This document shows, piece by piece, positions 43,115 through 52,611 of a stretch of DNA of 64,000 nucleotides; the first letter of the stretch is position 1, and every line of letters begins with the position of its first letter. This DNA comes from Planctomycetota bacterium (GTDB lineage: Bacteria > Planctomycetota > OFTM77): the NCBI GenBank assembly GCA_029260795.1, contig JAJDCO010000057.1:82003-146002 (forward strand), written 5' to 3'. The position numbers were made by a program, and so were the translations under genes. The notes below the pieces were generated by a model. The model was not told the DNA's origin and ran no database searches. It worked only from the letters and a program-made list of their open reading frames with translations.

Positions 43115-43507
43115 TCAATCCAGCAGCCACCTCATCGGTTCCCAAAAGGGCGCGAAGATCGAGAGCCAGAAAGTCGAGACCACAACGATTCCGATGATCA
43201 GTAGCAGGGCCTTGGCGGCATCGCGACCGCCGGCGACGAAGGGCAAGAAGATGACGGCGGGGCTGCCGAAGAGGGCGACGAGGCAGCTCCATTCCCAGAA
43301 GGTGTAGAACGTCAGCAGCAGCGAGTCGTGCCAGATCAGATCGTGATCGAGGATGGGCCGGGGCGATCGCTCGTGGAGCTCTTGAAAACGCTGGACCGCC
43401 AGGTACGACGTGGCGAAGAACGCGACGTGCGCAACGCCCAACAGCCCCAAGAGAAGGCGAGCCAGTCGATTCCACCACCGCAGTCGATCCGGGTCGACGA
43501 CGTCCAT
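43115..43507 (-). CDS. Small integral membrane protein, unknown
   Basis: A 130-residue protein with about three hydrophobic helices (LARLLLGLLGVAHVAFFATS, SCLVALFGSPAVIFLPFVAG and ALLLIIGIVVVSTFWLSIFA). AAGGAGA lies upstream of the ATG. A HERSPRPILDHDLIWHDSLL loop joins helices 1 and 2. No family recognised and no coupled neighbour. Confidence 0.75.
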   Translation of the reverse strand: MDVVDPDRLRWWNRLARLLLGLLGVAHVAFFATSYLAVQRFQELHERSPRPILDHDLIWHDSLLLTFYTFWEWSCLVALFGSPAVIFLPFVAGGRDAAKALLLIIGIVVVSTFWLSIFAPFWEPMRWLLD

Positions 43508-43807
43508 TCTGGGGTTCTCCTTTTCAACTCATCCCGAGCCTCCAAGATAACGATTCGCCGCGCGAAGGGTAGTCGACGCCGATCCGACGCCATGACGATC
43601 GAGCAAACTTCGGCGAGGGCATTGCAGGTCGCGATTGCCGCGATGAGGAATCCCGTGGTCGCAGGAAGGAGACTGCGGCAGAATTATCCCCGATCGTCGA
43701 CTCGTTCTTCGGAGGCCCGACATGTCGGAGCGTTGTGACTCGCATCGTCCGAAGACCCACTGCATGTTGCTCTCGATCCTTGACGGCCTCTCAAGCGGGC
43801 GGCGAAC
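43508..43807. other. Intergenic region, no gene seen
   Basis: About 300 bases between two divergent genes. I see no supported frame or clear hairpin; it should hold both promoters. Confidence 0.5.
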
Positions 43808-46165
43808 GTGAAGCCCCGAGGCGATGCGGCCGGAGGTCGGGTGATCTTGGGGCGCGCGTTGCTCGTGATCGTGGGGCTGGCCTCGATCGGAGCCGCCGTC
43901 TGGTCGGTCTGGCCGAACACGACGACGCGCGACGCCGAGGAGGGAGCCCTCGACACGTCCGGTGACGATCCAGCCGCTCCCTCCGATCTCGAGGCCCTTC
44001 AGAGCCCGGAGCGAGCCACGGCCAGCCAGGTCTCGGACGGCCCTCGAGCCCGAGACCGATCCTCGACCGGAGGACAGACGGAGCCGACGATCCGGGAGCC
44101 ATCCGCGTCGGGCCGTATCACCGTGTCGGTCACGAACGATGCGGGCGATCGTCTCGCCGGCGCCTCGGTCCGCTTCACCCAGGCTGGCGACTCGATCGAG
44201 AGCCCGACGGATGCGCGAGGAATCGCGATGGCCAGCGATCTCGTCTGGGGGCGTTGGCAGATCTCGGTGACGAGCGCCGTGCATGCACCGAGGACCGTTC
44301 ACGCACAGCTCGCACCGCGGAACGCTCACCGGCGATTCCACCTTCGGCTCACGAGCGGCAAGTATCTTCGTGGTCGCGTGCTCTCCGAGAGTGATCAACC
44401 CATCCACGAAGCGAGGGTGGATTGGTCACCCGAGGGCGGACCGATCGTGACCGCCCGCACAGCTTCCGACGGCTCCTTTCGCATGACGGGCCTCGCCGCG
44501 TCGTTCGGCCAGCTTCGAGTCACGCATCCGAGCTACCGCCCTCACTTCGAGGACTTCGCGGCCGTCAGCCCGGAGGCACGGGTGATTCGACTCGCAATGA
44601 CCGAGCTGCGCATTCGTGGTCGCGTGATCGAGTCCGGATCCGAGCTCCCGATCGAGGGCGTGATCGTTCGGTCGAGGCTGGGGCGAGCCGATCGCGACTC
44701 CATGGTGCCGTCGGATGCGCTGCCCGACGTCACCACGGACTCCGAAGGCCGCTTCTCGATCGTGGGACTGCGACCTGGTTGGATTCACCTGACGGCCCTC
44801 CACGAGGACTTCGCTCCCGGCTCCGAGTCGACGCGTCTCGGAGACCCCCTCGCCCCGGAGCTCGTCATCCGCTTGGGCTCGAGTCTGATTCTTCAGGGGG
44901 TGGTCCAGGTCGCCAACACGCGTCGCCCGGTTCCGAGCCTGCGCTTGATCGGAGAGACGCTTCAGGGCGCCCGCTTCTCCACCCGAACCGACGATCGCGG
45001 TGCCTTCAGTGTGCGAGCGCCCGTCCACCCAGGTAACCTCATCGCCTGGAGTACTCTTTCGGAGGATTGGGCGCTCGTGCCTCCTCAGCAGGTTCCCGCT
45101 GCCGCGAGCGCGATCGAGCTGCGAGTGGCTCGGGCCCTGACCGTGTCGGGGAGCGTGGTCGACGCGCGAAGTCGTCAACCGGTTGCGGGCGCAAACGTCC
45201 GCGTTGAAGGAGAGAGCTCTGCCGCGACCGATTTCACCGATGAAGCCGGGCGGTTCGTTCTCGCCGGCATTCCCGCGACGAGTGCCTTCGGGCTGATCGC
45301 GACGCATGTCGACTACATGTCGGCGCATTGGGAGACCTCATTCACGGCGAGCAGCGTGCTCGATATCGTGATCGCGATGGAGAAGGGCCTTCGGATCCGC
45401 GGGCGAGTTCAAACGCCGATCGGCGAAGCCGTCCCCGACGCGCAGGTTCGCGTGCGCAGCCGATCCGAGGAGATCGCCTCGGTGGCCAGCGATGGAGAAG
45501 GAGGCTTTCGAACGTCTCCGCTCCCGCCCGGCTCCTACGTCGTCCTTGCCGAGTGGCGAGAAGAGCGCTCGGAGGAGGTCGAGGTGGATCTGGATGCGGC
45601 GACCGAAGAGGTCGTGCTCACGATCGGAGCGGGTCCGTTCCTGCACGGGCGATTCGTCGATGAGAACGACAGCCGCCTCGCGGAGATCCGGGTGCAGCTT
45701 CGTCGAGACGATCAATTCGTCGCCGAGACACGCTCCGACGAGCGAGGTCATTTCCGATTCGACAATCTCGAGGAGGGGGCGCTCTACGATCTCGATCTCG
45801 GTGGCAACCGTCGCTTCGAGCTCCCCGAGCTTTCGCCATGGGAGCCCAGCACCCAAGAGCACGTGCTGCGTCTGATTCACCGGCGGGTCGGTGTCGTCGA
45901 GGGGCACGTCGAAACCACCGCCGAAGCGCTTCCCGGCACGATCAGCGTCGAAGCTCATCGGCAAGACCAGGTCGGGGCGCCCCCGACGGGAGAGCGGCTC
46001 CGGCCGGCGAGCGAGACGGGACGGTTTCGGCTCGACGACGTTCCGGTCGGGGATTATCGATTCGTGATCCTGGCCGAGGGCTTCGAACCCGCCGAGACGA
46101 CCGGGCGAGTCGAGGCCGATCGCGTGCTGCAGCTGGGCCGGATCGTGCTGTCGCCGCGCGAGTAA
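43808..46165 (+). CDS. Large membrane-anchored carboxypeptidase-regulatory repeat protein
   Basis: A 785-residue protein with an N-terminal signal anchor (LGRALLVIVGLASIGAAVWS) and about eight to nine CarboxypepD_reg-like beta-sandwich repeats. Repeat signatures are G-x-V-x-D...P-x-x-G-A-x-V with a later D-x-x-G-x-F: RVLSESDQPIHEARVDWSPE, GRVIESGSELPIEGVIVRSR, GSVVDARSRQPVAGANVRVE, GRVQTPIGEAVPDAQVRVRS and GRFVDENDSRLAEIRVQLRR. The start is a GTG at 43808 with only a weak ribosome binding site. Planctomycetes have many such proteins, often next to ECF sigma/kinase genes; no enzyme domain is visible. Probably an envelope scaffold. Confidence 0.85.
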   Translation: MKPRGDAAGGRVILGRALLVIVGLASIGAAVWSVWPNTTTRDAEEGALDTSGDDPAAPSDLEALQSPERATASQVSDGPRARDRSSTGGQTEPTIREPSASGRITVSVTNDAGDRLAGASVRFTQAGDSIESPTDARGIAMASDLVWGRWQISVTSAVHAPRTVHAQLAPRNAHRRFHLRLTSGKYLRGRVLSESDQPIHEARVDWSPEGGPIVTARTASDGSFRMTGLAASFGQLRVTHPSYRPHFEDFAAVSPEARVIRLAMTELRIRGRVIESGSELPIEGVIVRSRLGRADRDSMVPSDALPDVTTDSEGRFSIVGLRPGWIHLTALHEDFAPGSESTRLGDPLAPELVIRLGSSLILQGVVQVANTRRPVPSLRLIGETLQGARFSTRTDDRGAFSVRAPVHPGNLIAWSTLSEDWALVPPQQVPAAASAIELRVARALTVSGSVVDARSRQPVAGANVRVEGESSAATDFTDEAGRFVLAGIPATSAFGLIATHVDYMSAHWETSFTASSVLDIVIAMEKGLRIRGRVQTPIGEAVPDAQVRVRSRSEEIASVASDGEGGFRTSPLPPGSYVVLAEWREERSEEVEVDLDAATEEVVLTIGAGPFLHGRFVDENDSRLAEIRVQLRRDDQFVAETRSDERGHFRFDNLEEGALYDLDLGGNRRFELPELSPWEPSTQEHVLRLIHRRVGVVEGHVETTAEALPGTISVEAHRQDQVGAPPTGERLRPASETGRFRLDDVPVGDYRFVILAEGFEPAETTGRVEADRVLQLGRIVLSPRE

Positions 46166-46363
46166 GCGATGAGCGGGCTTCCGATCCCGGAGAGGCTTCG
46201 TGGGCGAAGCTCGCCGCGGGGTGGCACGAACTCTTGAACGAATTGTGGAACGGCTGCCAGACTGTGGCGCCGAAGCCGCTCCGGTGAGAGCTCGCCGCCT
46301 CGTGCCACGAACCGCATCCGGCGCTCCGAACGGACGAAGACTCAGAATCAAAGGTAACCGGCC
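46166..46363. other. Intergenic leader before the alkD relic
   Basis: No gene is visible. The stretch leads directly into the broken DNA-repair gene. Confidence 0.4.
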
Positions 46364-46668
46364 ATGACCAAGACCCAAGTCCTCGCGCTCCTGAAGAAGA
46401 ACCGCAACGAGCAGGGCATCGTGAACAGGCCGTCCTGATCCTCCACCCACACGCGCGCGGTGGCCTTTTGCCCCGCCGCTTGCGGACGACCACTCGCCGC
46501 TTTCGGCCCGAGCCCGGCCGCGATCAGGCGCTCGCGCAGGAGCTGTGGCAGAGCGACGTGTATGATGCCAAGGTCCTCGGCCTGTTGATCGACGATCCGA
46601 CGCAGATGTCTCGGGAGCAGGCCGAGAAGCAGGTGGAGCAGCTCACTCCTGCGGGGAATCCCGGGTGA
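46364..46668 (+). pseudogene. Broken AlkD-type DNA alkylation repair gene
   Basis: Two pieces of an AlkD/DNA-alkylation-repair homologue remain. The first begins at ATG 46364 (MTKTQVLALLKKNRNEQGI) and stops at 46436. The second, in another frame from about 46513 to 46655, reads GRDQALAQELWQSDVYDAKV, then GLLIDDPTQMSREQAEKQVE. About 80 unrelated bases lie between, and everything after the second helix repeat is gone. Intact AlkD proteins are about 230-240 residues of HEAT-like repeats that remove 3- and 7-alkylpurines. Confidence 0.75.
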
Positions 46669-46964
46669 CTGGCTGGATCTTACGACGAAACGAGAGGGGC
46701 CTTCCCCGAGTTCCACGAAGACGGGGCTCTGCGCGGAGGGCATCGGGATGACCTCGTGGCGGACCGGATGAAGCGAGATTCGGTCTTCGATCCGCCCCGA
46801 ATGTTTCCTTCTGGCACCCGCGCCAGCATGGCTAGAATCATCTCTGCTCCTTCACGCGCGGACTGAGGGGCGTCCCACCGCGCCGTCGAGCTCGAGCGAT
46901 TTCGAGCGGCCCGGGAAGCTCTCCCCAACGCCGCTCTCTCCAACTCCAGGACCTGGCTGTCGCC
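46669..46964. other. Intergenic region before the PDZ gene
   Basis: No supported frame. It should contain the promoter for the PDZ protein. Confidence 0.4.
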
Positions 46965-48188
46965 ATGATCATCTCGCTGCTTCTCGCCTGCGCGTTCCCT
47001 TCGGTCCAAGTCTCGAATGGCGAGCAGCCCGCCTCAGTACCCGAGGTCTTGGTGTTCCACCCGGCTCCCGAGTCGGGTGCCGAATCCCAAGTGATCCAAG
47101 AGGTCCTCGATGCGCTCGACGAAGCGCCCCTCTCGCCACACGACGACAGCGAGCTCGCCGAATTGGCCGGTCCCGACGCGGGTCGCGACCCGCGCCTGCA
47201 GGTCTATCACGCTCTGAAACGATCCAAGGCTCGACGAGCATGGACCCTGCGCTTCGTGCGTTTCGAGCGTGTCGTGTCGGTGGAGGCGTTCGACATGGCA
47301 ACGGGCGTTCGCGCACACCGCGGCACCAAGATCCGATCCTTGGCCGAGAACCGCCTGTCCGGTGAGCACCTCGTCCGGCTCAAGCAGATGATCGGGGACG
47401 TCCGTCAAGAGCTTGTGGACAAGAGCTCATTCCTCGAAGCGTCCGCGGCAACACCCTACGTCGAGACGATCACCTGGAAGGAGTTCGAGGATCCGGCCCT
47501 GTGGGGCTTCCGATGGAGGTTTGAGGAGGCCGGCGCGCGCGTGACGTTCGTCTACGAGTCGTCCTCTCTCCAAGAGGCCGGGCTCCGGGTCGGTGATCGG
47601 ATCGTCACCGTCAACGGCGTCGCTGTCCCCAGCCCTGCCCATCTCGGACGTCAGCTCGGCCCGTTGAAGGCGGGACACGAGCTGAATCTCACCGTGGCCC
47701 GGGGAGAGTCGACCGTGGAGCTCGCCGGCAAGGTCGAATCGTCGGCGGAGCTGATCCCTCGCTGGCAGGCGCGCATCGTCGGCAAGAAGGCGCCCGTGCT
47801 CACTCCCGCCGTCGATGACGCGTCTCGCCCGGCCACCGAGCTCGGACCGCGCCCGACGCTGGTGGTGGTGTTCGATCCGCTCCAGCCGGATACCTGGGCC
47901 AGCTTCGCGGTCGTGCGTTGGCTTCGCGATCACGCTCCGAAAGAACGCCTCGCCATCTTGGGAATCGCGACGAACACGGACGAGCTGTCGTTGAATCGCT
48001 TCCTCGCAGAGCTGAAGCCGGGCTGGCCTTCGAGGGCCGATCCCCAGGGCGAGCTCACCGAGTCTCTGCGCGTTCACCGGCCTCCGGCCACCTTGTTGAT
48101 CGACGGGTCCGGAGACCTTCGGTTTCGTCAGGTGGACGAATCCCGTCTTCGTCTGGCGATCGACACGTTGCTTCGAGAGGCTCGCTAG
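46965..48188 (+). CDS. Exported PDZ protein with cysteine-less thioredoxin-like C-terminus
   Basis: A 407-residue protein with a short export signal (MIISLLLACAFPSVQV). Residues about 25-165 are of unknown fold. A PDZ domain lies at about 185-260, with GARVTFVYESSSLQEAGLRV and GDRIVTVNGVAVPSPAHLGR. Residues about 285-407 follow the TlpA/AhpC-like thioredoxin plan (PTLVVVFDPLQPDTWASFAV, then ERLAILGIATNTDELSLNRF and PPATLLIDGSGDLRF) but the CxxC position is DPLQPDTW, so no redox chemistry is expected. It converges with the sialidase-like gene five bases away. Likely a periplasmic adaptor; partner unknown. Confidence 0.8.
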   Translation: MIISLLLACAFPSVQVSNGEQPASVPEVLVFHPAPESGAESQVIQEVLDALDEAPLSPHDDSELAELAGPDAGRDPRLQVYHALKRSKARRAWTLRFVRFERVVSVEAFDMATGVRAHRGTKIRSLAENRLSGEHLVRLKQMIGDVRQELVDKSSFLEASAATPYVETITWKEFEDPALWGFRWRFEEAGARVTFVYESSSLQEAGLRVGDRIVTVNGVAVPSPAHLGRQLGPLKAGHELNLTVARGESTVELAGKVESSAELIPRWQARIVGKKAPVLTPAVDDASRPATELGPRPTLVVVFDPLQPDTWASFAVVRWLRDHAPKERLAILGIATNTDELSLNRFLAELKPGWPSRADPQGELTESLRVHRPPATLLIDGSGDLRFRQVDESRLRLAIDTLLREAR

Positions 48189-48193
48189 CCAGG

Positions 48194-49978
48194 CTAGGGC
48201 ACGATTGTCACGGAGAAGGGATTGGACGCCCAAGCCCAGGGAGAGGCACCGGGCCCAGTCACCAGGGCCGCGAAGCTGATGCGGACTCCGATGGCCGACG
48301 GGATGGTGATGGGCCCCAAGGTATCGAACGTCGCCACGCTGCTGCCCGTGTTGTCCAGCGTCCCGATGAAGTTGGAGAAGATCGGTGTGTTCGCCAGCTT
48401 GAGCGTGAGCTGCGTGAAGACGTCGATGTTCAACGGCAGAACCACACCGTTGCCCAAGGGGAATCCCGGTTCGGTACCGTGGATCGAGCCGAGGACGAAG
48501 TAACCGGCTCCTGCATGGAGGGGACCCGGGTTGATGGTGAGGTTGACCTGCCCTCCACTGGCGGCCGACAGCGTCTCGGTGTCTCCGTAGAAGTCGAGCT
48601 GAACTCGTGTGGTGAAGGAATCGTTGGTCGCGTTGCGGCCGTCGGCCCACATCGCGTGAATCGTGCGGTCGGAGGCGGCGAGGCCGTTGTAATCGCCGAG
48701 CAAGTTGCCGTTGGGATAGGTGTTCGGATCGAAGGTCTGATCTGCGACCCGCACATTGGGCTGGAAGCTGACACCTCCGTCGGAGCTTCGGGCCACCCAG
48801 AAGCCGATGTTGCGGTCGCTCACATCCGCGCGGCGGTCGTAGAAGCCGATGTTGACGTTGCCGTTCACATCCACATCCATCCAGGGAAACCATTGGCTCC
48901 GCAGCGTGCCGTCGTCGTTGACGGTGATTGGCGGCGACCAGGTGGCTCCGCCATCTGTGGAGCGGCAGAACAGGATGTCGGTATGTGTGCCCTGATTGTT
49001 TCCCCAGCAGACGTACAGGTTCCCATCGTGTGGCCCTCCGCTGATGTCGACATCCAAGCTCGGGTTCGAGTTGGCGCGAAAGCTCCCATTGGGGAGGCCG
49101 GTAATGAGCGACACGCTGGCCACGTCGACGTCGTTGCCGAAGGTCAGGCCTCCGTCGAAGGACACGTCGACCTGGATCTTCGACGAAGTGTAGTCATACC
49201 AGGCGACGTAGAGCTCACCGTTCGGTCCAACCGCTGGAGAGGCGGCGACGCTGAGGACACTCTCGCTCACGCGGACGGGGGTGGTCCAGGTGGCGCCCTG
49301 ATCGAAGGAGCTGACCACGTGAATCTCGTACGTCGTATGCGTGGGTCCGATACGAGTCCACGCCATGTAGAGGGTGCCTCGCAGGGGACTCATCGACAGG
49401 TCGGTCGCCATCAGCTCCTTGTCTTCGAAGCCTCCGGGCGGAGATTTGACTGCCTCGACCCAAGTCGGGACGGTCAGTCCACCATCCGGCGAGTGACCAA
49501 CGAACAGGCTGGAGAAGGTGTAGTTCCGGTCGGCGGAGATGCCCGAGAAATAGGACTCCCCGTTGGGCCCCATCGCCGTTCCCGGATCGCCGGCAAACTC
49601 GAAGCCGCCCGATGGTATGGGAAAGAGCAGCTCACTCCAGGTCAGCCCGCCATCGAAGCTCGCGTAGAACGCACACGTGTACAGCCCGCCGCGCTCGTCG
49701 TTGGCACCGGCGATCAGGTGATTGCGATCGGTCGGATCGACTTGGATCGTCATCTCGTTCTGGTTGGCCGGTGAAGGACTCGAGACCTGAACGTCGTCAC
49801 CGTCCGGTCCTGAGAACGGCACGTCGGTGGGAGGCGGCGTCGGCCGGAGGAGCTGATCGAAGGGGAGGTCCTTCGACGGAGGAATGCCCCATTGCGGATC
49901 GACGCGCGCCGGCTCGTCTTGAGCTGATCCCGGAGAGAGCGCGGCCAGAAGCAGACAAGCGACGGTGAGAGCGGCCAT
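48194..49978 (-). CDS. Secreted sialidase-like BNR propeller with shared C-terminal domain
   Basis: A 594-residue exported protein. ATG 49978, preceded by GAAAGGG, gives a signal peptide (ALTVACLLLAALSPGSAQ). The body has Asp-box/BNR blades: CAFYASFDGGLTWSELLFP, VSSFDQGATWTTPVRVSES, FCRSTDGGATWSPPITVN and WVARSSDGGVSFQPNVR. Sialidase catalytic Arg triads are not evident, so glycosidase activity is uncertain. The last 130 residues form a separate beta domain (LTINPGPLHAGAGYFVLGS, SNFIGTLDNTGSSVATFD, VRISFAALVTG) shared in pattern with other secreted proteins of the window. Confidence 0.85.
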   Translation of the reverse strand: MAALTVACLLLAALSPGSAQDEPARVDPQWGIPPSKDLPFDQLLRPTPPPTDVPFSGPDGDDVQVSSPSPANQNEMTIQVDPTDRNHLIAGANDERGGLYTCAFYASFDGGLTWSELLFPIPSGGFEFAGDPGTAMGPNGESYFSGISADRNYTFSSLFVGHSPDGGLTVPTWVEAVKSPPGGFEDKELMATDLSMSPLRGTLYMAWTRIGPTHTTYEIHVVSSFDQGATWTTPVRVSESVLSVAASPAVGPNGELYVAWYDYTSSKIQVDVSFDGGLTFGNDVDVASVSLITGLPNGSFRANSNPSLDVDISGGPHDGNLYVCWGNNQGTHTDILFCRSTDGGATWSPPITVNDDGTLRSQWFPWMDVDVNGNVNIGFYDRRADVSDRNIGFWVARSSDGGVSFQPNVRVADQTFDPNTYPNGNLLGDYNGLAASDRTIHAMWADGRNATNDSFTTRVQLDFYGDTETLSAASGGQVNLTINPGPLHAGAGYFVLGSIHGTEPGFPLGNGVVLPLNIDVFTQLTLKLANTPIFSNFIGTLDNTGSSVATFDTLGPITIPSAIGVRISFAALVTGPGASPWAWASNPFSVTIVP

Positions 49979-50126
49979 CGGAGCCCTTTCAAGAGAGACG
50001 CAGGAATCAGCACCGATGATCAAGCTAGCGATCCCTCCAGCCCCTGGCAATAGCCGGAAGCACGCCCGTGCGCTGTGGTATCCGCTGCAACGCACGGGTC
50101 AATGGGGCCTGGTGCCGCTCCTCGGA

Positions 50127-51839
50127 TCACTGGGACAGAAGAGTCACCGGGCTGGTGGTGGACACGAAGGCCCCTCCCTGGATCGTGACGGCGGCAGCAT
50201 GGATCGTCAGACCGGGTGAGATGCCGGGGAAGATCACGAAGGGCGTGGTGGCCCGTCCATTCGGGTCGATGAGACCCTGAAAGAGAACGCCCGCAGAGAG
50301 TCCGAGGCTCGTGCAAGTATCCGGGGTCAAGTAGAGCGGTCCTCCATCCGCGGGCAGATCGAAGGGCCCTTTGCCCGCACAGGACAGGACGACGAGTGCG
50401 AGGTTGCCGCTCTCACCGTGAGCGTTGTGAATCGCGAAGCGCACCGAGTGTCCCGGAGCCGGCGTGCCTTCCAGATAGAGACGAATCGTGTCGCGGATGA
50501 AGATGTCGTAGGACTGGAAGTCGTCGTCGGGCACGAAGTTGTTCGCCACGGACGTGAACCCGACTTGGCGGCCGTCACCGGACACCGAGCTGTCCCAGCT
50601 TGGAAACGTGCCCACCTCGCCCTCTGGCGACAGGCTGATCAGTTGAGTGTCGATACCGCCCGGCTCGTCGAGGACGCCGTTGCCGTCAGCGTCTCGATCG
50701 TGGAGATACAAGTCGAACCACCCATTGGCATCCAGCTCGTCGAAGAAGTAGTCCGACCGAAAAGTCACGAAGCGCCCGTCGGTGTTGATCGAGCCGAACT
50801 GACTGATCCGGCTCGACTCACCCCCGGCGTCCGTCACGCTGACTCGAAGGAGCGACTGCTGGGTACGGTCGAAGACGAAGACGTCCTCCTTGCCGTTCGT
50901 GTCATCGGGCTGCAGGGCCCAGCTGGTCGAGAAGCCGACCTGCTGTCCATCTCCAGAGACGCCGACGCGATCCTCGATGCGACCTCCCGCACCCCCTTGG
51001 TGATTACGGGACACCAGGGTCAGCTGACCGGTTGCTCGCTCGTAAACGAATGCATCTTGGAAGGCATTCTGGTCATCGGGCACCAGGTTGTTGGCCGCGC
51101 TGCTGAAGACGGCGACCTGCCCGTCGTCGGAAAGATCGAGCCAGTAGGTGCGGCTGTTGCCCCCAGACCCGTCCGGCGCCACGCTGATGCGCTCCATCGT
51201 ATCGAGCTGCCGGTCGTGGATGAAGGCATCGACCTGTCCTTCGGTATCATTGGCCACGATGTTGTTGGCGACACTCACGAAGCCGACGAAGCGAGCGTCA
51301 GCCGAAAGGCTCGGCTGCCAGCTGTTTGAGTTGGTCTCGGTGAAGCCGCCTGAGCGTGTCACGCGCGTCGTGACACCGTTCCCTTCGTCGAAGACGCCGT
51401 TTCCGTCCGGATCTCGATCGTGCAGGAAGATGTCGCGGAAGTTGTTCCAGTCGTTCGCGATCAGGTTGCTTGCGTAGCTGTCGAACGCGACGTAGCGGCC
51501 ATCGGCCGAGAGCACTGGATTGTCGCTCTCGGCGTTTGCCTGCTCCCCGGTCGAGCTCACGCTGACGAGCACGGTCGTTCGCGTCAGACGGTCGTGCACG
51601 AAGATGTCCCAGTTCGAGTTGCTGTCGTTCGGGACCAGGTTGAAGGCCAGGCTCCGAAAGGCGACGTGGCGACCGTCGGCCGAGATCGATGCACGGGCGC
51701 TGTTGGCCGGGTTGGGTGCCTCTCCGGCCGAGCTCTGGCTCGCGCGGATGATCGGTTGCGCCGACAACGATCCGGCCAACAGGCTGAGCAGCAGGATGGC
51801 GGCCGCTGCCGGTCGACTTCCATTCACGTCTCGTCTCAC
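50127..51839 (-). CDS. Secreted TolB/PD40-like propeller with shared C-terminal domain
   Basis: A 570-residue exported protein. GAGGAG seven bases before GTG 51839 and the signal peptide (AAAAILLLSLLAGSLSAQ) mark the start; the long open frame further upstream is not coding. The propeller is built of about 60-residue units: SISADGRHVAFRSLAFNLVP, VLSADGRYVAFDSYASNLI and SLSADARFVGFVSVANNIV, each followed by a DIFVHDR-type strand. The C-terminal 120 residues (LEGTPAPGHSVRFAIHNAH, VLFQGLIDPNGRATTPFVI) are the shared beta domain. Calcium-like DPDGNGVFDEGNG loops sit between blades. Probably structural or binding. Confidence 0.85.
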   Translation of the reverse strand: MRRDVNGSRPAAAAILLLSLLAGSLSAQPIIRASQSSAGEAPNPANSARASISADGRHVAFRSLAFNLVPNDSNSNWDIFVHDRLTRTTVLVSVSSTGEQANAESDNPVLSADGRYVAFDSYASNLIANDWNNFRDIFLHDRDPDGNGVFDEGNGVTTRVTRSGGFTETNSNSWQPSLSADARFVGFVSVANNIVANDTEGQVDAFIHDRQLDTMERISVAPDGSGGNSRTYWLDLSDDGQVAVFSSAANNLVPDDQNAFQDAFVYERATGQLTLVSRNHQGGAGGRIEDRVGVSGDGQQVGFSTSWALQPDDTNGKEDVFVFDRTQQSLLRVSVTDAGGESSRISQFGSINTDGRFVTFRSDYFFDELDANGWFDLYLHDRDADGNGVLDEPGGIDTQLISLSPEGEVGTFPSWDSSVSGDGRQVGFTSVANNFVPDDDFQSYDIFIRDTIRLYLEGTPAPGHSVRFAIHNAHGESGNLALVVLSCAGKGPFDLPADGGPLYLTPDTCTSLGLSAGVLFQGLIDPNGRATTPFVIFPGISPGLTIHAAAVTIQGGAFVSTTSPVTLLSQ

Positions 51840-52038
51840 GATCAAACTCCTCGGTGGTGGTCGGGCCGCTCGACGTGCGAGTCGACCGAGTTTCTCAGGG
51901 GCGGAGCGGGCGCGCTCCCGGGCTGCCTCGGCTCCACGGGAAATACCGCGAGTGGGCGCCGCGAACCATGCAGAGATTTTTTCCCCTGGAGACGAAGGAG
52001 ACCGGCTCGCTCCCGAGTGGTTACCCTGGACTCTCCTC

Positions 52039-52611
52039 GTGACAACGCCTGGCACACCTAGTCGATCCATCCCACCAACTCGACCCGCTATCGATCGATG
52101 GCTACCGTCGGTCTACGAAGAGCTGCGTCGTCTGGCGAGCGGAGCCCTGCGCTCCGAGCGAGCCCATCATACTCTCCAGCCGACCGCTCTGGTCCACGAG
52201 GTCTACCTCCGGCTGCGCTCTCAACGTCAGCTGCCTTTGGACGATCGGGCCGCGTTCTTCTCGCTGGCCTCGACCTTCGTGCGACGCATCTTGGTCGATC
52301 ATGCGCGTCGCCGAGCTCTCGGGCGCCGAGATGATCGCCCTTGGACGGTGGTGCTCTCTTCCCTCGTGGATGCCCGGCAAGAACGCCGAGCCCAAGACAT
52401 CCTCGCCCTCCACGATTCGCTCGAGCGCATGAGAGCCGTCGACGAGCGACTGGTCCACGTCGTCGAGCTCCGATGCTTCGGTGGTCTGACGATCGCCGAG
52501 ACCGCCTCCACGCTCGGAGTGTCCGAAAGAACGACGGCTGGACTTTGGGCCTTGGCCCGTGGCTGGCTACGCCGAGAGCTCCGGAAGAACCCCACCGAGG
52601 AAGCTCGATGA
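52039..52611 (+). CDS. ECF-type RNA polymerase sigma factor
   Basis: A 190-residue sigma-70 family protein of the planctomycete kinase-linked ECF type. Region 2 is SVYEELRRLASGALRSERAH with HTLQPTALVHEVYLRLRSQ, and region 4 is VVELRCFGGLTIAETASTL followed by GVSERTTAGLWALARGWL. The start is not sharply defined: GTG 52039 gives the usual N-terminal length. Its stop overlaps the kinase start (ATGA), so the two form one unit in which the kinase probably controls the sigma factor by phosphorylation. Confidence 0.93.
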   Translation: MTTPGTPSRSIPPTRPAIDRWLPSVYEELRRLASGALRSERAHHTLQPTALVHEVYLRLRSQRQLPLDDRAAFFSLASTFVRRILVDHARRRALGRRDDRPWTVVLSSLVDARQERRAQDILALHDSLERMRAVDERLVHVVELRCFGGLTIAETASTLGVSERTTAGLWALARGWLRRELRKNPTEEAR

